From Phascolarctobacterium faecium DSM 14760 (GTDB lineage Bacteria > Bacillota > Negativicutes > Acidaminococcales > Acidaminococcaceae), in assembly GCF_003269275.1 (NCBI RefSeq), contig NZ_QLTS01000010.1:1-64000 (forward strand): 64,000 bases of DNA, written 5' to 3'. Below, in pieces: positions 1-8,578 of the stretch (position 1 is the first letter of the stretch; every line of letters starts with the position of its first letter). Made by a program: the position numbers and the translations under genes. The notes below the pieces were generated by a model that made no database searches, was not told the origin of the DNA, and was given only the letters and a program-made list of their open reading frames with translations.

Positions 1-92
1 TCCACCTGTTCTCATCCCGAACACAGTAGTTAAGCCCTTAAACGTCGAAAGTACTTGGCTGGAAGCGGCCTGGGAGGATAGAAAGCTGCCGG
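1..92 (+). rRNA. rrf: 5S ribosomal RNA, 3' part (5' end outside the window)
   Basis: The first about 92 bases match the 3' two thirds of a bacterial 5S rRNA: the loop sequence CCACCTGTT, the conserved CATCCCGAACACAG block and the TGGGAGGATAG segment of helix IV are all present. The 5' end lies before the window, so this is the tail of an rRNA operon that reads into the window. An intrinsic terminator follows directly. The exact 3' end is estimated. Confidence 0.93.
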
Positions 93-100
93 TTAAAAAA

Positions 101-133
101 TAACCATACCATACGGTATGGTTATTTTTTTTT
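101..133 (+). terminator. Intrinsic terminator of the rRNA operon
   Basis: A perfect 10-bp stem (TAACCATACC / GGTATGGTTA) with a 4-base loop is followed by a run of nine T. It lies immediately after the 5S rRNA and should end the rRNA transcript. Confidence 0.9.
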
Positions 134-182
134 GTATAGAAGTTTTCTATAGGCTCCATTGTAATTTTCTAAGTACTTTTAT

Positions 183-211
183 TTGCTGTTTAAGATAAAA
201 AACGTTACAAT
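183..211 (+). promoter_or_regulatory. Candidate sigma-A promoter of the hydrogenase gene
   Basis: TTGCTG at 183-188 and TACAAT at 206-211 are separated by 17 bp, 37 bp before the start codon. A strong ribosome-binding site (TGGAGGT) precedes the ATG at 248. Predicted by eye only. Confidence 0.5.
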
Positions 212-247
212 AATAATGTATAAAACTTTACACTGGAGGTATACCAT

Positions 248-1738
248 ATGGAACTGACTGAAGTCACGAAATTTCGCCGGGCAGTATTAACCGGTTTAGC
301 ACGCTTTACCTGGCAAGGGACTTTACCAGAGCATATTTATGATATACTTTATAGCGTTGTAACAGAAGACAGTCCTCGTGTTCGTTGCTGTGTGCATAAG
401 GAACGGGCTGTACTGAAAAATCGCATCAATATGGCACTGGGGCTTACGGTTGGATTGAATATTGTCGAGGCATCAAAAATTGCGTTAACAGAGCCTGTTA
501 ATAAAGCGCTGCCTATTATTGATGTCTTGCCGGAAGCTTGTGACCAATGTCCAATTGATAAATTTTTGGTCACTGACGCTTGCCGGCACTGTGTAGCCCA
601 TAAATGCATGAATAAATGTCCTAAGAAGGCTATCACTATCCATCAAAATCGAGCCTATATAGATAAAACAAAATGCATTGAATGTGGTATGTGTAAAAAA
701 GTTTGTCCTTATGGAGCTATTATTGAGATCAGTCGGCCGTGTGAGAGATCCTGTGCTCTTAATGCTATCCATGCGGGTGCAGACAGAAAAGCAAAGATTG
801 ATACTTCTAAATGTGTGGAGTGCGGTTCCTGTCGCAGTGCTTGTCCGTTTGGCGCCATTGATGAACGCAGTAATATTGTGCAGATCATTCAGGCTATTAG
901 AGCAGGGCAGCGAGTACATGCTTTACTGGCACCTTCGTTTATTGGTCAGATGGGTTTTAAAGTGACTCCGCCGCAAATTGTGGCAGCATTAAAAAAGATG
1001 GGATTCGCCGCGATTGAAGAAGTTGCAGTCGGAGCTGATATGACGGCTTTACACGAAACGAAAGAATTTATGGAAAAAGTTCCGGCACGCCAAAAATATA
1101 TGACTAATTCCTGTTGTCCGGCTTTTGTTGCACTGATACAAAAACATTTGCCAAATGAGGCGGATAAAGTATCTACTACTGTTTCACCAATGGTTGCTTG
1201 CGGACGCTATGTAAAATCTGAATATCCTGAAGCTGTTACAGTTTTTATCGGTCCATGCATAGCTAAGAAAGGTGAAGCAAGGAAGTTTAGTGATGCTATT
1301 GATTATGTGCTGACGTTTGAAGAACTTGCTTGTATGATGGCGGGTGCTGAAATAGATCCGGCAACGCTTGCTTCAGAAAGCTATATAAACCAAGCTTCTG
1401 GGTTTGGGATTAGTTTCCCATTGCTGAAAGGAGTCCAGGGTGCATTGAACCATACCTTGGAAGAGTTAGAGGAAACTCAGGTCCAAGCTCATTATGCCAG
1501 TGGACTTGAGGCTTGTTTAGACGATATGAAAAAACTGGCATCAGGTAAATTACCATGTCAGTATTTTGAAGGTATGGCTTGCGTTAACGGCTGTATAGAC
1601 GGTCCTGGAGCTTTGGCAGAATCTGGATTGGTCAGTGTGCTTATTAAAAAATATGCTTCAGAATCACAGCATAAAACAGTGCATGGAGATACCACTGCTG
1701 TTAAAGCTGTAAAAAAAGTAGATATGGAAGTCCGTTGA
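248..1738 (+). CDS. Group B-type [FeFe] hydrogenase (monomeric, ferredoxin-linked)
   Basis: The 496-residue protein should catalyse reversible proton reduction to H2 in the cytoplasm, probably with ferredoxin as partner. Residues 98-205 hold cysteine-rich iron-sulfur motifs, among them CIECGMCKKVCP (about 143-154) and CVECGSCRSACP (about 189-200). The H-cluster signatures follow in order: TNSCCPAF (286-293), GPCIAKKGE (335-343) and EGMACVNGC (441-449). The TxSCCP form of the first signature is typical of group B rather than of the classic CpI-type enzymes. Start chosen at the ATG behind TGGAGGT. The gene has its own candidate promoter and a terminator on each side, so it is monocistronic. Maturases HydE, HydF and HydG are not in the window. 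A sensory role is possible but no extra signalling domain is seen. Confidence 0.88.
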   Translation: MELTEVTKFRRAVLTGLARFTWQGTLPEHIYDILYSVVTEDSPRVRCCVHKERAVLKNRINMALGLTVGLNIVEASKIALTEPVNKALPIIDVLPEACDQCPIDKFLVTDACRHCVAHKCMNKCPKKAITIHQNRAYIDKTKCIECGMCKKVCPYGAIIEISRPCERSCALNAIHAGADRKAKIDTSKCVECGSCRSACPFGAIDERSNIVQIIQAIRAGQRVHALLAPSFIGQMGFKVTPPQIVAALKKMGFAAIEEVAVGADMTALHETKEFMEKVPARQKYMTNSCCPAFVALIQKHLPNEADKVSTTVSPMVACGRYVKSEYPEAVTVFIGPCIAKKGEARKFSDAIDYVLTFEELACMMAGAEIDPATLASESYINQASGFGISFPLLKGVQGALNHTLEELEETQVQAHYASGLEACLDDMKKLASGKLPCQYFEGMACVNGCIDGPGALAESGLVSVLIKKYASESQHKTVHGDTTAVKAVKKVDMEVR

Positions 1739-1762
1739 TACTATGTGTGGAAGGCAACGATA

Positions 1763-1796
1763 AAAAATCCTTACCTAAAAAGGTAAGGATTTTTTT
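1763..1796. terminator. Bidirectional terminator between hydrogenase and uracil permease
   Basis: The stem AAAATCCTTACCT / AGGTAAGGATTTT has an AAAA loop, with A-rich and T-rich flanks. It serves the convergent genes at 248-1738 (+) and 1798-3048 (-). Confidence 0.85.
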
Positions 1797-1797
1797 A

Positions 1798-3048
1798 TTA
1801 ATCATTGCGCATTAAACCTAAAGAATCAAGTAATTTAAAAGTCAAGCTCATTAAAATCGCAACCAGTGTGGCAAGCACCATACCCTGAACGCTGATCGTT
1901 CCAAAGGTAAGCTTGGCTCCGCTGAGACCAACTATCATAATTACAGAGGACATTACGAGATTAGCAGACTTACTGTAATCGACCTTGCTTTCAACAAGAA
2001 CCCTGATACCGGATGCGGCAATAACGCCGAACAGCAGAATGCAGACACCGCCCATGACTGGTACTGGGATGCTGCGAATAAGTTCGGATAGTTTACCGAC
2101 AAAGGAAAGACAAATTGCCATTACTGCAGCACCACCGATGACCCACACGCTATAAACTTTGGTTATAGCCATAACGCCGATATTTTCACCGTAAGTAGTA
2201 TTGGGTGTAGCACCGAAGAAGCCGGACAGAACGTTGGAACAGCCATCAGCAAAAAGGGAGCGTGCGAGACCGGGATCTTTGATCAGATTACGTTCTACTA
2301 CATTGCCTGTAACTACTAAATGACCGATATGTTCGGCCAGTACTACTAAGGCCGCCGGAGCAATAATCAGGATAGCATTGAGATTAAAGGTTGGCTGATA
2401 AAAGTGCGGCATTTGGAACCATGGAGCTGCTGCTACAGGAGCTAAGTCTACCAGGCCCATGAAGAATGAAAAGATGTAACCGCAGATAACACCAAATAAA
2501 ATTGGAATAATAGCCATAAAGCCTTTAAAAGCAACAGAACCGATAATTGTTACGGCTAAGGTAAACATGGAAACGGCAATATTTCTGAAATCTATTACGT
2601 CACCGGTAAGACCTGCCATACCTGCTGCGGTAGGAGCAAGCTCCAGTCCGATAACAGCGATGATAGCACCCATGCAGGCTGGTGGGAAAATGATGTCTAT
2701 CCAGCCTGTACCAGTATATTTGATGATAAGTGAGAATAAAATAAAGATAAGACCGAAAACGATAAAACCAGATTGAGCGTCAGAATAACTGGAAGTACTT
2801 AAAATAACCATTACAGGGGAAATAAAAGCGAAACTGGAACCAAGATAAGAAGGTATTTTACCCTTAGTGAGAAACAGATAGAGTAATGTACCAATACCGT
2901 TCATAAACAGGCAGGTAGTAGGATTTACGTTGAAGAGAAATGGGACGAGGACAGTTGCGCCAAACATTGCAAACAGATGTTGAATACTGAGTGGAATGTT
3001 GAGCAGAAGCGGCGGGCGTTCCTCTACTTGGATGACTTTGCGTTCCAT
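1798..3048 (-). CDS. uraA: Uracil permease, NCS2 family
   Basis: This 416-residue inner-membrane protein belongs to the nucleobase-cation symporter-2 family and most likely imports uracil with protons. The N-terminal QHLFAMFGATVLVP block is typical of UraA/PyrP. AEHIGHL (about 238-244) and NTTYGENIG (about 283-291) carry the Glu, His and Glu that bind uracil in the E. coli transporter. About a dozen hydrophobic segments are visible, as expected for the 14-helix fold. Start is the ATG behind AGAGGT. It stands alone, divergent from the SIMPL-domain gene and convergent with the hydrogenase. No PyrR-binding leader was recognised. A xanthine/uric-acid substrate is less likely because of the UraA-like binding residues. 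Confidence 0.87.
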   Translation of the reverse strand: MERKVIQVEERPPLLLNIPLSIQHLFAMFGATVLVPFLFNVNPTTCLFMNGIGTLLYLFLTKGKIPSYLGSSFAFISPVMVILSTSSYSDAQSGFIVFGLIFILFSLIIKYTGTGWIDIIFPPACMGAIIAVIGLELAPTAAGMAGLTGDVIDFRNIAVSMFTLAVTIIGSVAFKGFMAIIPILFGVICGYIFSFFMGLVDLAPVAAAPWFQMPHFYQPTFNLNAILIIAPAALVVLAEHIGHLVVTGNVVERNLIKDPGLARSLFADGCSNVLSGFFGATPNTTYGENIGVMAITKVYSVWVIGGAAVMAICLSFVGKLSELIRSIPVPVMGGVCILLFGVIAASGIRVLVESKVDYSKSANLVMSSVIMIVGLSGAKLTFGTISVQGMVLATLVAILMSLTFKLLDSLGLMRND

Positions 3049-3192
3049 GATGATGACCTCTTTTCTAAGTTTAAATGCTTATATAATTGTAAAATTTTTT
3101 TTGTAAATTGGCAATAGCAGTGACGATTTTGTGATGGAAAAGTAACATCTAGGTGAAGAATACTGAAAAACATAGTTTTGCCACATATTCAA

Positions 3193-3201
3193 TGCTATAA
3201 T
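3193..3201 (+). promoter_or_regulatory. Extended -10 promoter of the SIMPL-domain gene
   Basis: TGCTATAAT matches the extended -10 consensus (TGNTATAAT). No good -35 lies 16-18 bp upstream. The start codon at 3231 is about 30 bp downstream. Confidence 0.55.
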
Positions 3202-3230
3202 GAAGGCATAATGAATTGGGAGGTTTTACT

Positions 3231-3944
3231 ATGAAAAAAATAAAAACACTGGCAGCTGCAGCAGTTGTTGCCGTAAGTTTATTCTCAATGCAGGGGGACG
3301 CTATGGCAGCCGAAGCTAATACGATATCTGTCAGAGGTATTGCTAAGCAGGAAGTAGCACCTGATATGGCTTATCTAACACTTGGAATTAGTGTTAAGGG
3401 CGATACGGCTGAGTCTGTGCGCACTCAGGTGGCAGAAGCAAGTCAGAAAGTACGTCGGGCTTTGTTAGGGATGGCGATCAGTGAAAACAATATCCAAAGC
3501 TCAAGCTATAATTTGTATCCTGACTATGAAAACGTCAACGGTAAAAATAAGCAAAAAGGCTATGCTTTGAATACTACTTTACGGATCAAGGTTGACGATT
3601 TGAAAAAACTTGGTGATATTATTGATAAAACAGTCCAGGAAGGCGTGACGAATGTTAATCAGGTAAGCTTTGCTTTAAGTGAAGAAAGCAATGTGCAGCG
3701 TCAGCTTTTAGCGGCTGCTGTTGATAACGCCCGTGCTAAGGCTGCTATCGTAGCTAATGCCGGCGGTCGTAATCTTGGTGAAATGCTTAGTGCAGATATC
3801 AGTGATTATAACGGTGAGACCATGGTTGCGGCTGGAACGAATTATAAACGTTCTTTAGCGGCCGATGTGGCAGCTCCTACACAACTGATGCCGGGAACTT
3901 TAAAAATTGACGCCAGTGTTGAAGTGACTTTTAAACTTAACTAA
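3231..3944 (+). CDS. Exported SIMPL-domain (DUF541, YggE-like) protein
   Basis: The product is 237 residues with a Sec signal peptide: a basic start (MKKIK), a hydrophobic stretch, and a likely cut after AMA near residue 27. The mature part fits the SIMPL/DUF541 family, with the N-terminal ISVRGIAKQEVAPDMA block and a C-terminal VEVTFKL strand. E. coli YggE lowers oxidative stress, but the molecular function of the family is unsettled. The ATG at 3231 is preferred over the in-frame TTG at 3216, because the GGGAGG ribosome-binding site lies between them. It is transcribed alone, ending at a bidirectional terminator. Confidence 0.82.
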   Translation: MKKIKTLAAAAVVAVSLFSMQGDAMAAEANTISVRGIAKQEVAPDMAYLTLGISVKGDTAESVRTQVAEASQKVRRALLGMAISENNIQSSSYNLYPDYENVNGKNKQKGYALNTTLRIKVDDLKKLGDIIDKTVQEGVTNVNQVSFALSEESNVQRQLLAAAVDNARAKAAIVANAGGRNLGEMLSADISDYNGETMVAAGTNYKRSLAADVAAPTQLMPGTLKIDASVEVTFKLN

Positions 3945-3996
3945 CTAAATAAATAAAAGCCTGCCGCTTAAAGCAGCAGGCTTTTATTTATTTAGT
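3944..3996. terminator. Long bidirectional terminator
   Basis: A perfect 21-bp inverted repeat (3944-3964 and 3976-3996) has the core AAAAGCCTGC / GCAGGCTTTT. It overlaps the stop codons of both convergent genes, at 3942-3944 (+) and 3988-3990 (-). Confidence 0.88.
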
Positions 3997-4314
3997 TTTA
4001 TTTTTATTTTTAGGTAATTCATAGACTTCCAAAGCATGCAGCAATGCAGACGAGCCGGGTTTGTATTCGTTGCACATATGTTGCCAGGCAGCGAAGTTTT
4101 CCAGTTCTTTGCCCCAGTAAAAACAATCATCTTCGCTATAGCAGGCGGCAACAAGAGAAGCTTTTGCATCGACAGGGGTTTTTCCCATATCATCCGTAAA
4201 GACAATAAAAACTTTTTCGTCTTCGAAATCCATTCCATAAATAACAATATTTTCTTCCTCTGTTGCCGATTCCCAGCAACCAAGCTGTTCAAATTCTTTT
4301 GCTAACCCAGCCAT
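3988..4314 (-). CDS. Conserved-looking protein of unknown function, 108 aa
   Basis: This is a small acidic, soluble protein with no signal peptide or membrane segment. It is rich in aromatic residues and Cys (VAACYSEDDCFYWGKEL near the middle). The sequence suggests a compact alpha/beta protein, but I recognise no family. The start is the ATG at 4314, which has a GAGGT ribosome-binding site; the upstream in-frame ATGs at 4368 and 4347 have none. It has its own transcription unit, ending at the shared terminator. Coding is supported by the good ribosome-binding site and the terminator at the stop codon. Function unknown. Confidence 0.65.
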   Translation of the reverse strand: MAGLAKEFEQLGCWESATEEENIVIYGMDFEDEKVFIVFTDDMGKTPVDAKASLVAACYSEDDCFYWGKELENFAAWQHMCNEYKPGSSALLHALEVYELPKNKNKTK

Positions 4315-4475
4315 GATATTACCTCGCTTTTTTATTTCTACAATCATCTTATTTATAGAATAGCCCATTTTTCAGTATTTGTCTATGTATGTTACTGATA
4401 AAAATGCCTGCAAAGTTCGGCGCAGTATAGTATAATAAACCAAAGAGTACAAATGAAAGGTGCGAAGCAATAGCC

Positions 4476-4673
4476 ATGGAAAAGCGCAAAGCAAGCGAAA
4501 TAATGCAGGTCGAATTTATTTGCCCTAAGTGCGGCAAACATCTGGCCTGGGCTGTCCGGACAGCTAGTATGAGCTGCCCTGGTTGCGGCAAATGGGTAAC
4601 AGATAAAAACAGAAAACAAACACCGGCCGATGCTTTGATGCCTATTGACAGCGATCAACTGGTACTTTTTTAG
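4476..4673 (+). CDS. Small zinc-ribbon protein, 65 aa
   Basis: Two CxxC pairs (CPKCGK at 16-21 and CPGCGK at 34-39, counted from the ATG) form a typical zinc ribbon in a 65-residue protein. The rest is polar and probably disordered. TATAAT at 4431-4436 could be its -10. The ribosome-binding site (AAAGG, about 15 bases upstream) is weak, so the start is less certain than the reading frame. It lies 26 bp before the M20 hydrolase gene on the same strand and may be cotranscribed. Role unknown; DNA, RNA or protein binding are all possible for such ribbons. Confidence 0.6.
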   Translation: MEKRKASEIMQVEFICPKCGKHLAWAVRTASMSCPGCGKWVTDKNRKQTPADALMPIDSDQLVLF

Positions 4674-4699
4674 ATTTTTGAAAGAGGGGACATGAAAGT

Positions 4700-6001
4700 A
4701 TGCAAAAAATCTGGCAGGAAGCAGAAGCGCTGCAGACCGAATTAGTCGAACGCCGTCGTGATCTACACCGTCATCCGGAAACTGGCTGGACGGAATTCAG
4801 AACGGCTTCAATAGTAATTAAGGAGCTACAGGCTCTGGGGTATGAAGTTTATATGGGCGATGACGCCTTGGTTGAAGAGGAAATGATGGGGCTGCCCGTA
4901 ACAGAAGTGCTGGAACAGGCTATGGTACGTGCTGTCAGTGAAGGTGCCGATGCAGACTTAGTTGAAAAGATGCGGGGTGGTAAAACCGGTGTCGTGGGTG
5001 TGATGAAATTTTCCCGACCTGGTAAAATAGTAGCTTTTCGTTTCGACATGGACTGTAATGATGTCGAAGAGTGTGATACTGCTGATCACCGGCCTTTAGA
5101 AAGCGGCTTTCAGTCATTACATGCAAAAGAAATGCATGCTTGTGGACATGACGGCCATGTTACTATTGGATTGGGTTTGGCCAAACTGATATCGGAATAT
5201 AAGGAAGAAATGGCAGGTACGATTAAACTTATTTTTCAGCCTGCTGAAGAAGGTGTACGTGGTGCTCGCGCTATGGTAGCCAAAGGTATTGTCGATGATG
5301 TCGATTATATGTTCGGCGGGCATATCGGCTTCAAAGCCACAAAATCTGATTCTCTGGTCTGCCTGACAGGAGGTTTTCTGGCAACTACAAAGCTGGATGC
5401 CAGTTTCAAAGGTGAATCAAGCCATGCTGGTGCAGCGCCTGAAAGAGGACGGAATGCCCTTTTAGCAGCTGCTGCATCATGTATTGCGCTGCACTCTATT
5501 TCCCGTCATGGGCAGGGGGCATCCAGGATTAATGTAGGTGTCTTGCAGGCTGGAACCGGACGTAATGTTCTTCCTGATGTCGGGCTTATAAAGATGGAAA
5601 CTCGCGGTGCCAATACAGAAATTAACGAATTTATGGTAACTGAAGCCCGTCGTATGATCAAAGCTTCTGCCGATATGTATAATGTCGACGTAACTGTAAG
5701 TGAAGCGGGAGGTGCGCCAGCCTGTGTGGCTGACCATGAATTGGGAGCCGAAATCAAGGCGCTTGCTGAAGCTTGTGGACAGTATGGTCAAGTCGTTGAT
5801 TATATGGATTTAGGTGGCAGTGAAGATTGTTCTTATTTTATGGAAAGAGTACAGCAGAACGGCGGACGTGCAGCTTACCTGATGTATGGTACTGAAATTG
5901 CAGCCGGACATCATAACAGCTGCTTTGATTTTGATGAAAAGTGCCTTTATAAAGCGGTGGCCATGCTTACGGAGCTTGCTATTGCCTATACTAACAAATA
6001 A
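4700..6001 (+). CDS. M20 amidohydrolase, AbgA-like (p-aminobenzoyl-glutamate hydrolase subunit A type)
   Basis: The 433-residue protein aligns in length and motif order with AbgA, the catalytic subunit that cleaves p-aminobenzoyl-glutamate in E. coli. Visible features: RRDLHRHPETGWTEFRTA near the start, the metal-binding MHACGHDGH (145-153), QPAEEG (180-185) with the catalytic and bridging Glu pair, GGHIG (206-210), and a final metal His in AAGHHNS close to the C terminus. A lid domain lies between the two metal-binding halves. No abgB partner is adjacent. An AbgT-type transporter is in the window but 47 kb away. Other M20 substrates such as N-acyl amino acids or indoleacetyl-aspartate remain possible. 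GAGGGG lies about 9 bases before the ATG. Confidence 0.83.
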   Translation: MQKIWQEAEALQTELVERRRDLHRHPETGWTEFRTASIVIKELQALGYEVYMGDDALVEEEMMGLPVTEVLEQAMVRAVSEGADADLVEKMRGGKTGVVGVMKFSRPGKIVAFRFDMDCNDVEECDTADHRPLESGFQSLHAKEMHACGHDGHVTIGLGLAKLISEYKEEMAGTIKLIFQPAEEGVRGARAMVAKGIVDDVDYMFGGHIGFKATKSDSLVCLTGGFLATTKLDASFKGESSHAGAAPERGRNALLAAAASCIALHSISRHGQGASRINVGVLQAGTGRNVLPDVGLIKMETRGANTEINEFMVTEARRMIKASADMYNVDVTVSEAGGAPACVADHELGAEIKALAEACGQYGQVVDYMDLGGSEDCSYFMERVQQNGGRAAYLMYGTEIAAGHHNSCFDFDEKCLYKAVAMLTELAIAYTNK

Positions 6002-6002
6002 G

Positions 6003-6028
6003 AAAGGGCTCGCATAGCGGGCTCTTTT
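6003..6028 (+). terminator. Weak intrinsic terminator after the AbgA-like gene
   Basis: The stem GGGCTCGC / GCGGGCTC contains two G-U pairs and an ATA loop. It is followed by TTTT, two bases after the stop codon. Confidence 0.6.
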
Positions 6029-6091
6029 AATATAGGTAAGATTTTTATCGTGATTAAGTTATTAAAATAACACGCATTTGTCACAAAGGTT

Positions 6092-6100
6092 TGCTATAAT
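6092..6100 (+). promoter_or_regulatory. Extended -10 promoter
   Basis: TGCTATAAT lies 36 bp before the ATG at 6136, with no convincing -35 element. It would drive the exported-protein/aldolase unit. Confidence 0.55.
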
Positions 6101-6135
6101 ATAAAAAGTACGAACCTATGAGAGGAGTTGTGATC

Positions 6136-6726
6136 ATGAAATTACAACGCACATTTATTTTAACTTTAGTTTGCTTATTTACACTGGGATTAGGGATCGT
6201 CAGTGCGACAGAGCCGGAAAAAATTTATCCTAGTCCGGTACGTGACGTGATGGCCACTACCGGTGAAATAATTGCTGTTGACGGTGATAAAGTGACAGTA
6301 AAAGGCGATGGCAATTATCCTGTAGCCACAGTTATCGTAACGGATAAGACATTGCTTATCGATGGTAAAGACGGAGATCTGAAAGGTGATCGCGCCCTGA
6401 AAAAAGGCCGTAAAGTAACAGCTTATTATTCCAGTAAAATGACCCGCAGCTATCCGCCTCAAGCGGAAGGATTTGCTATTGTTTTTGGGAAAAACAATGA
6501 AAAACAAGGTAAGTATATGCATGTTGAAAAAGTTACTCCAAGTGAAAACGGAGAATCTGTGCGTTTGCTTAATTCAAACCGCGATATCATCGTAACGGTC
6601 AGCAAAGATGTTTATGAAGATTATCAGAATATCAAAGAAGGTGACCGTATCATGGCATGGTACAGTATCATGACCATGAGTCTGCCGGGTCAGACCAATG
6701 CTACCAAGGTAATTGTATTACCTTAA
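6136..6726 (+). CDS. Exported protein of unknown function, 196 aa
   Basis: A clear Sec signal peptide ([20 protein letters not shown], likely cut after VSA near residue 25) precedes a 170-residue beta-rich domain. Two similar halves can be seen: each has a strand-rich block built around a valine/aspartate pattern ([13 protein letters not shown] in the first, [13 protein letters not shown] in the second) and each ends near a KxGDR/KKGRKV-AWY/AYYS motif. This suggests an internal duplication of a small beta-barrel. AGGAG lies before the ATG at 6136; the upstream in-frame ATG at 6118 overlaps it and is rejected. Cell-envelope location is inferred. No family name can be given with confidence. Confidence 0.72.
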   Translation: MKLQRTFILTLVCLFTLGLGIVSATEPEKIYPSPVRDVMATTGEIIAVDGDKVTVKGDGNYPVATVIVTDKTLLIDGKDGDLKGDRALKKGRKVTAYYSSKMTRSYPPQAEGFAIVFGKNNEKQGKYMHVEKVTPSENGESVRLLNSNRDIIVTVSKDVYEDYQNIKEGDRIMAWYSIMTMSLPGQTNATKVIVLP

Positions 6727-6761
6727 AATTGTACAGTTTCAGTAGGAAAGAGGGTTTATTG

Positions 6762-7403
6762 ATGAAAATTTTTATGGATACCGCTGATGTCGATGAAATA
6801 GCCGGCATGGCGGAGTTGGGTATCGTTTATGGTGTTACCACTAATCCCAGCCTGATTGCCAAGAGCGGTCATACACAGGCTGAAGTAATCCCTGAAATCT
6901 GCAAATTGGTAACGGGTCCTGTCAGCGCTGAAGTAATCAGTACCGAATGTGCTGGTATGGTGCGCGAAGCGCGTCTGTTAGCTCAGATAGCCGATAATAT
7001 CGTTGTTAAGATTCCATGTATTGCTGAAGGCTTAAAAGCAGTAAGAATACTAAGTGCCGAAGGGATCAAAACTAATGTTACGCTGGTTTTCAGTTTGTCG
7101 CAGGCAATATTGGCTGCCAATGCCGGAGCATCTTATGTCAGCCCTTTTATTGGCCGATTAGATGATATCGGTGAAGACGGCGTGCAGCTGGTTGCCAATA
7201 TGGTGAAAATATTTAAGCAGTATGGCTTGAAGACAGAAATCATTGCGGCCAGTATCCGCAATCTTGACCATGTAAATCAGGTTATGCTGGCAGGTGCGCA
7301 GATTGCGACAATTCCTACCAATGTGCTGGAACAAATGCTGCTGCATCCGCTTACAGATAAAGGTCTGGAAAAATTTTTGCAAGATTATGAAAACAGTTTG
7401 TGA
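6762..7403 (+). CDS. Transaldolase-like fructose-6-phosphate aldolase (TalC/FSA family)
   Basis: The 213-residue protein has the short length of the FSA/TalC branch of the transaldolase family, a cytoplasmic TIM barrel. The start [13 protein letters not shown], the [12 protein letters not shown] motif (25-37), the Schiff-base Lys83 in [14 protein letters not shown] and AASIRN are all typical. It either transfers dihydroxyacetone between sugar phosphates or cleaves fructose 6-phosphate; sequence alone does not separate these well. The ATG at 6762 follows GAAAGAGGG. It lies 35 bp downstream of the exported-protein gene and 25 bp upstream of another, so the three may form one operon. Confidence 0.86.
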   Translation: MKIFMDTADVDEIAGMAELGIVYGVTTNPSLIAKSGHTQAEVIPEICKLVTGPVSAEVISTECAGMVREARLLAQIADNIVVKIPCIAEGLKAVRILSAEGIKTNVTLVFSLSQAILAANAGASYVSPFIGRLDDIGEDGVQLVANMVKIFKQYGLKTEIIAASIRNLDHVNQVMLAGAQIATIPTNVLEQMLLHPLTDKGLEKFLQDYENSL

Positions 7404-7428
7404 TAACTGTCGGGGACGAATTATACTT

Positions 7429-8511
7429 ATGAAAAAAATTTTAGGAAATCTTTTAGCCGCATGCATGTGCGGCTTTCTTGTGAATGTTCCGGCGACAGGT
7501 TTTACTCAGGCTGTCTGGCCTGAACAGGGAGTTCCAGAGCATCAGGAACTGCGGGCTAAGGTGAAAGCTGAGGGCCCGAAGTTACTGTTTTCTGACAGCC
7601 CGGAAATGGTTTATGAGACTGGTATTTTATATCGTGATACACTGCAAGGTGAAGGTCGGTTGTTTTTTCATCATGTCAATGGTACAAGTAAATTGAAAAA
7701 GCTTGCGATCGTTGTTAAAAATAACGGGCTGCGACCTGTAAATTTTACAGTGACACGCAGTGGTATAGACGGTCCCAGTCATGACTACCAGGCGGTTGGC
7801 AAAAAATCTCAGGAATATTATTTCGAGGAACAAAAATCAAAAAACAGTACACTTGGCTTTGGTAAAACGCTGGAGCTTTTAGGTGGCGAAGGCATGTTGT
7901 TGCCCACCGATCAACTGTTGACCGGTACTATCGACTTTTTTAGTGACCGACCGGTTGAAGTAACAGTGTTGATGTGCGATCCGAAAACAGATATTGAACT
8001 TTTTTCTGCTTTGGCTAAACAGCTGCCGATGGATGAGCATCCGCTGCGCGGTACTTTTGTCAAAGCTGATCTAAACTATAAACTTCAGCATTCTATTGAT
8101 ACTGAAGCCGGCGCCGGTTATGCTCTGCTTTTGGCAGACAGCCAGACCGGCGAATATCTGCGCGGTACTGATGCAACTACCGGCCTGCCTGCTGAAAATT
8201 ATGGTAATTATGGAGTAATTTATAATATTGATTATAAATTAAAAGGCGATAAGCCCTATGAACTTTGGCTCAATCCCTGGGGAGGGATGTTCGCTGGCGT
8301 AGGGGTTTTAGAGCAGGGCGGCCAAAGGAAAATCATTAATATTCCAGAGAGCCCAGCCTTTGGTCGTTTAGGAGAAGAAGGATTTTGCATAGCCCGACTT
8401 GAACCAAATAGTGAAGGTCGCTTCACTTGGTCACCGCCTGGTGCATCAAATTTGCCGATCAGGCTTTTCTGGTTACCTTCGGATTATGAAGCGCCATACC
8501 TACATGATTGA
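7429..8511 (+). CDS. Exported protein of unknown function, 360 aa
   Basis: An N-terminal signal peptide (MKKILGNLLAACMCGF, hydrophobic to about residue 26) precedes a globular domain that looks rich in beta strands. It includes conserved-looking blocks such as NNGLRPVNFTVTRSG and ELWLNPWGGMFAG, and a C terminus rich in Pro, Trp and Gly. There is no lipobox, membrane anchor or barrel signature, so it is probably a soluble envelope or secreted protein. GGGGA lies before the ATG at 7429; earlier in-frame ATGs overlap the aldolase gene and lack a ribosome-binding site. Two tandem terminators follow. I do not recognise the family. Confidence 0.72.
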   Translation: MKKILGNLLAACMCGFLVNVPATGFTQAVWPEQGVPEHQELRAKVKAEGPKLLFSDSPEMVYETGILYRDTLQGEGRLFFHHVNGTSKLKKLAIVVKNNGLRPVNFTVTRSGIDGPSHDYQAVGKKSQEYYFEEQKSKNSTLGFGKTLELLGGEGMLLPTDQLLTGTIDFFSDRPVEVTVLMCDPKTDIELFSALAKQLPMDEHPLRGTFVKADLNYKLQHSIDTEAGAGYALLLADSQTGEYLRGTDATTGLPAENYGNYGVIYNIDYKLKGDKPYELWLNPWGGMFAGVGVLEQGGQRKIINIPESPAFGRLGEEGFCIARLEPNSEGRFTWSPPGASNLPIRLFWLPSDYEAPYLHD

Positions 8512-8520
8512 GAATAAGCT

Positions 8521-8553
8521 AAAAGCGCAATGTTTATAACATTGCGCTTTTTT
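8521..8553 (+). terminator. Intrinsic terminator (first of a tandem pair)
   Basis: Stem AAAAGCGCAATG / CATTGCGCTTTT with a 7-base loop and a T run, 10 bp after the stop codon at 8511. Confidence 0.88.
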
Positions 8554-8578
8554 ATATTTTAAATGGTATCATTTATCC

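Noticed and set aside
524-535. ATGTCTTG sequence in the hydrogenase gene as a third copy of the G7 flank
   Set aside because: It is coding sequence and no G run follows; chance match.
485-919. Minus-strand open frame inside the hydrogenase gene
   Set aside because: It lies wholly within a well-supported gene on the other strand, has no ribosome-binding site and no recognisable protein features.
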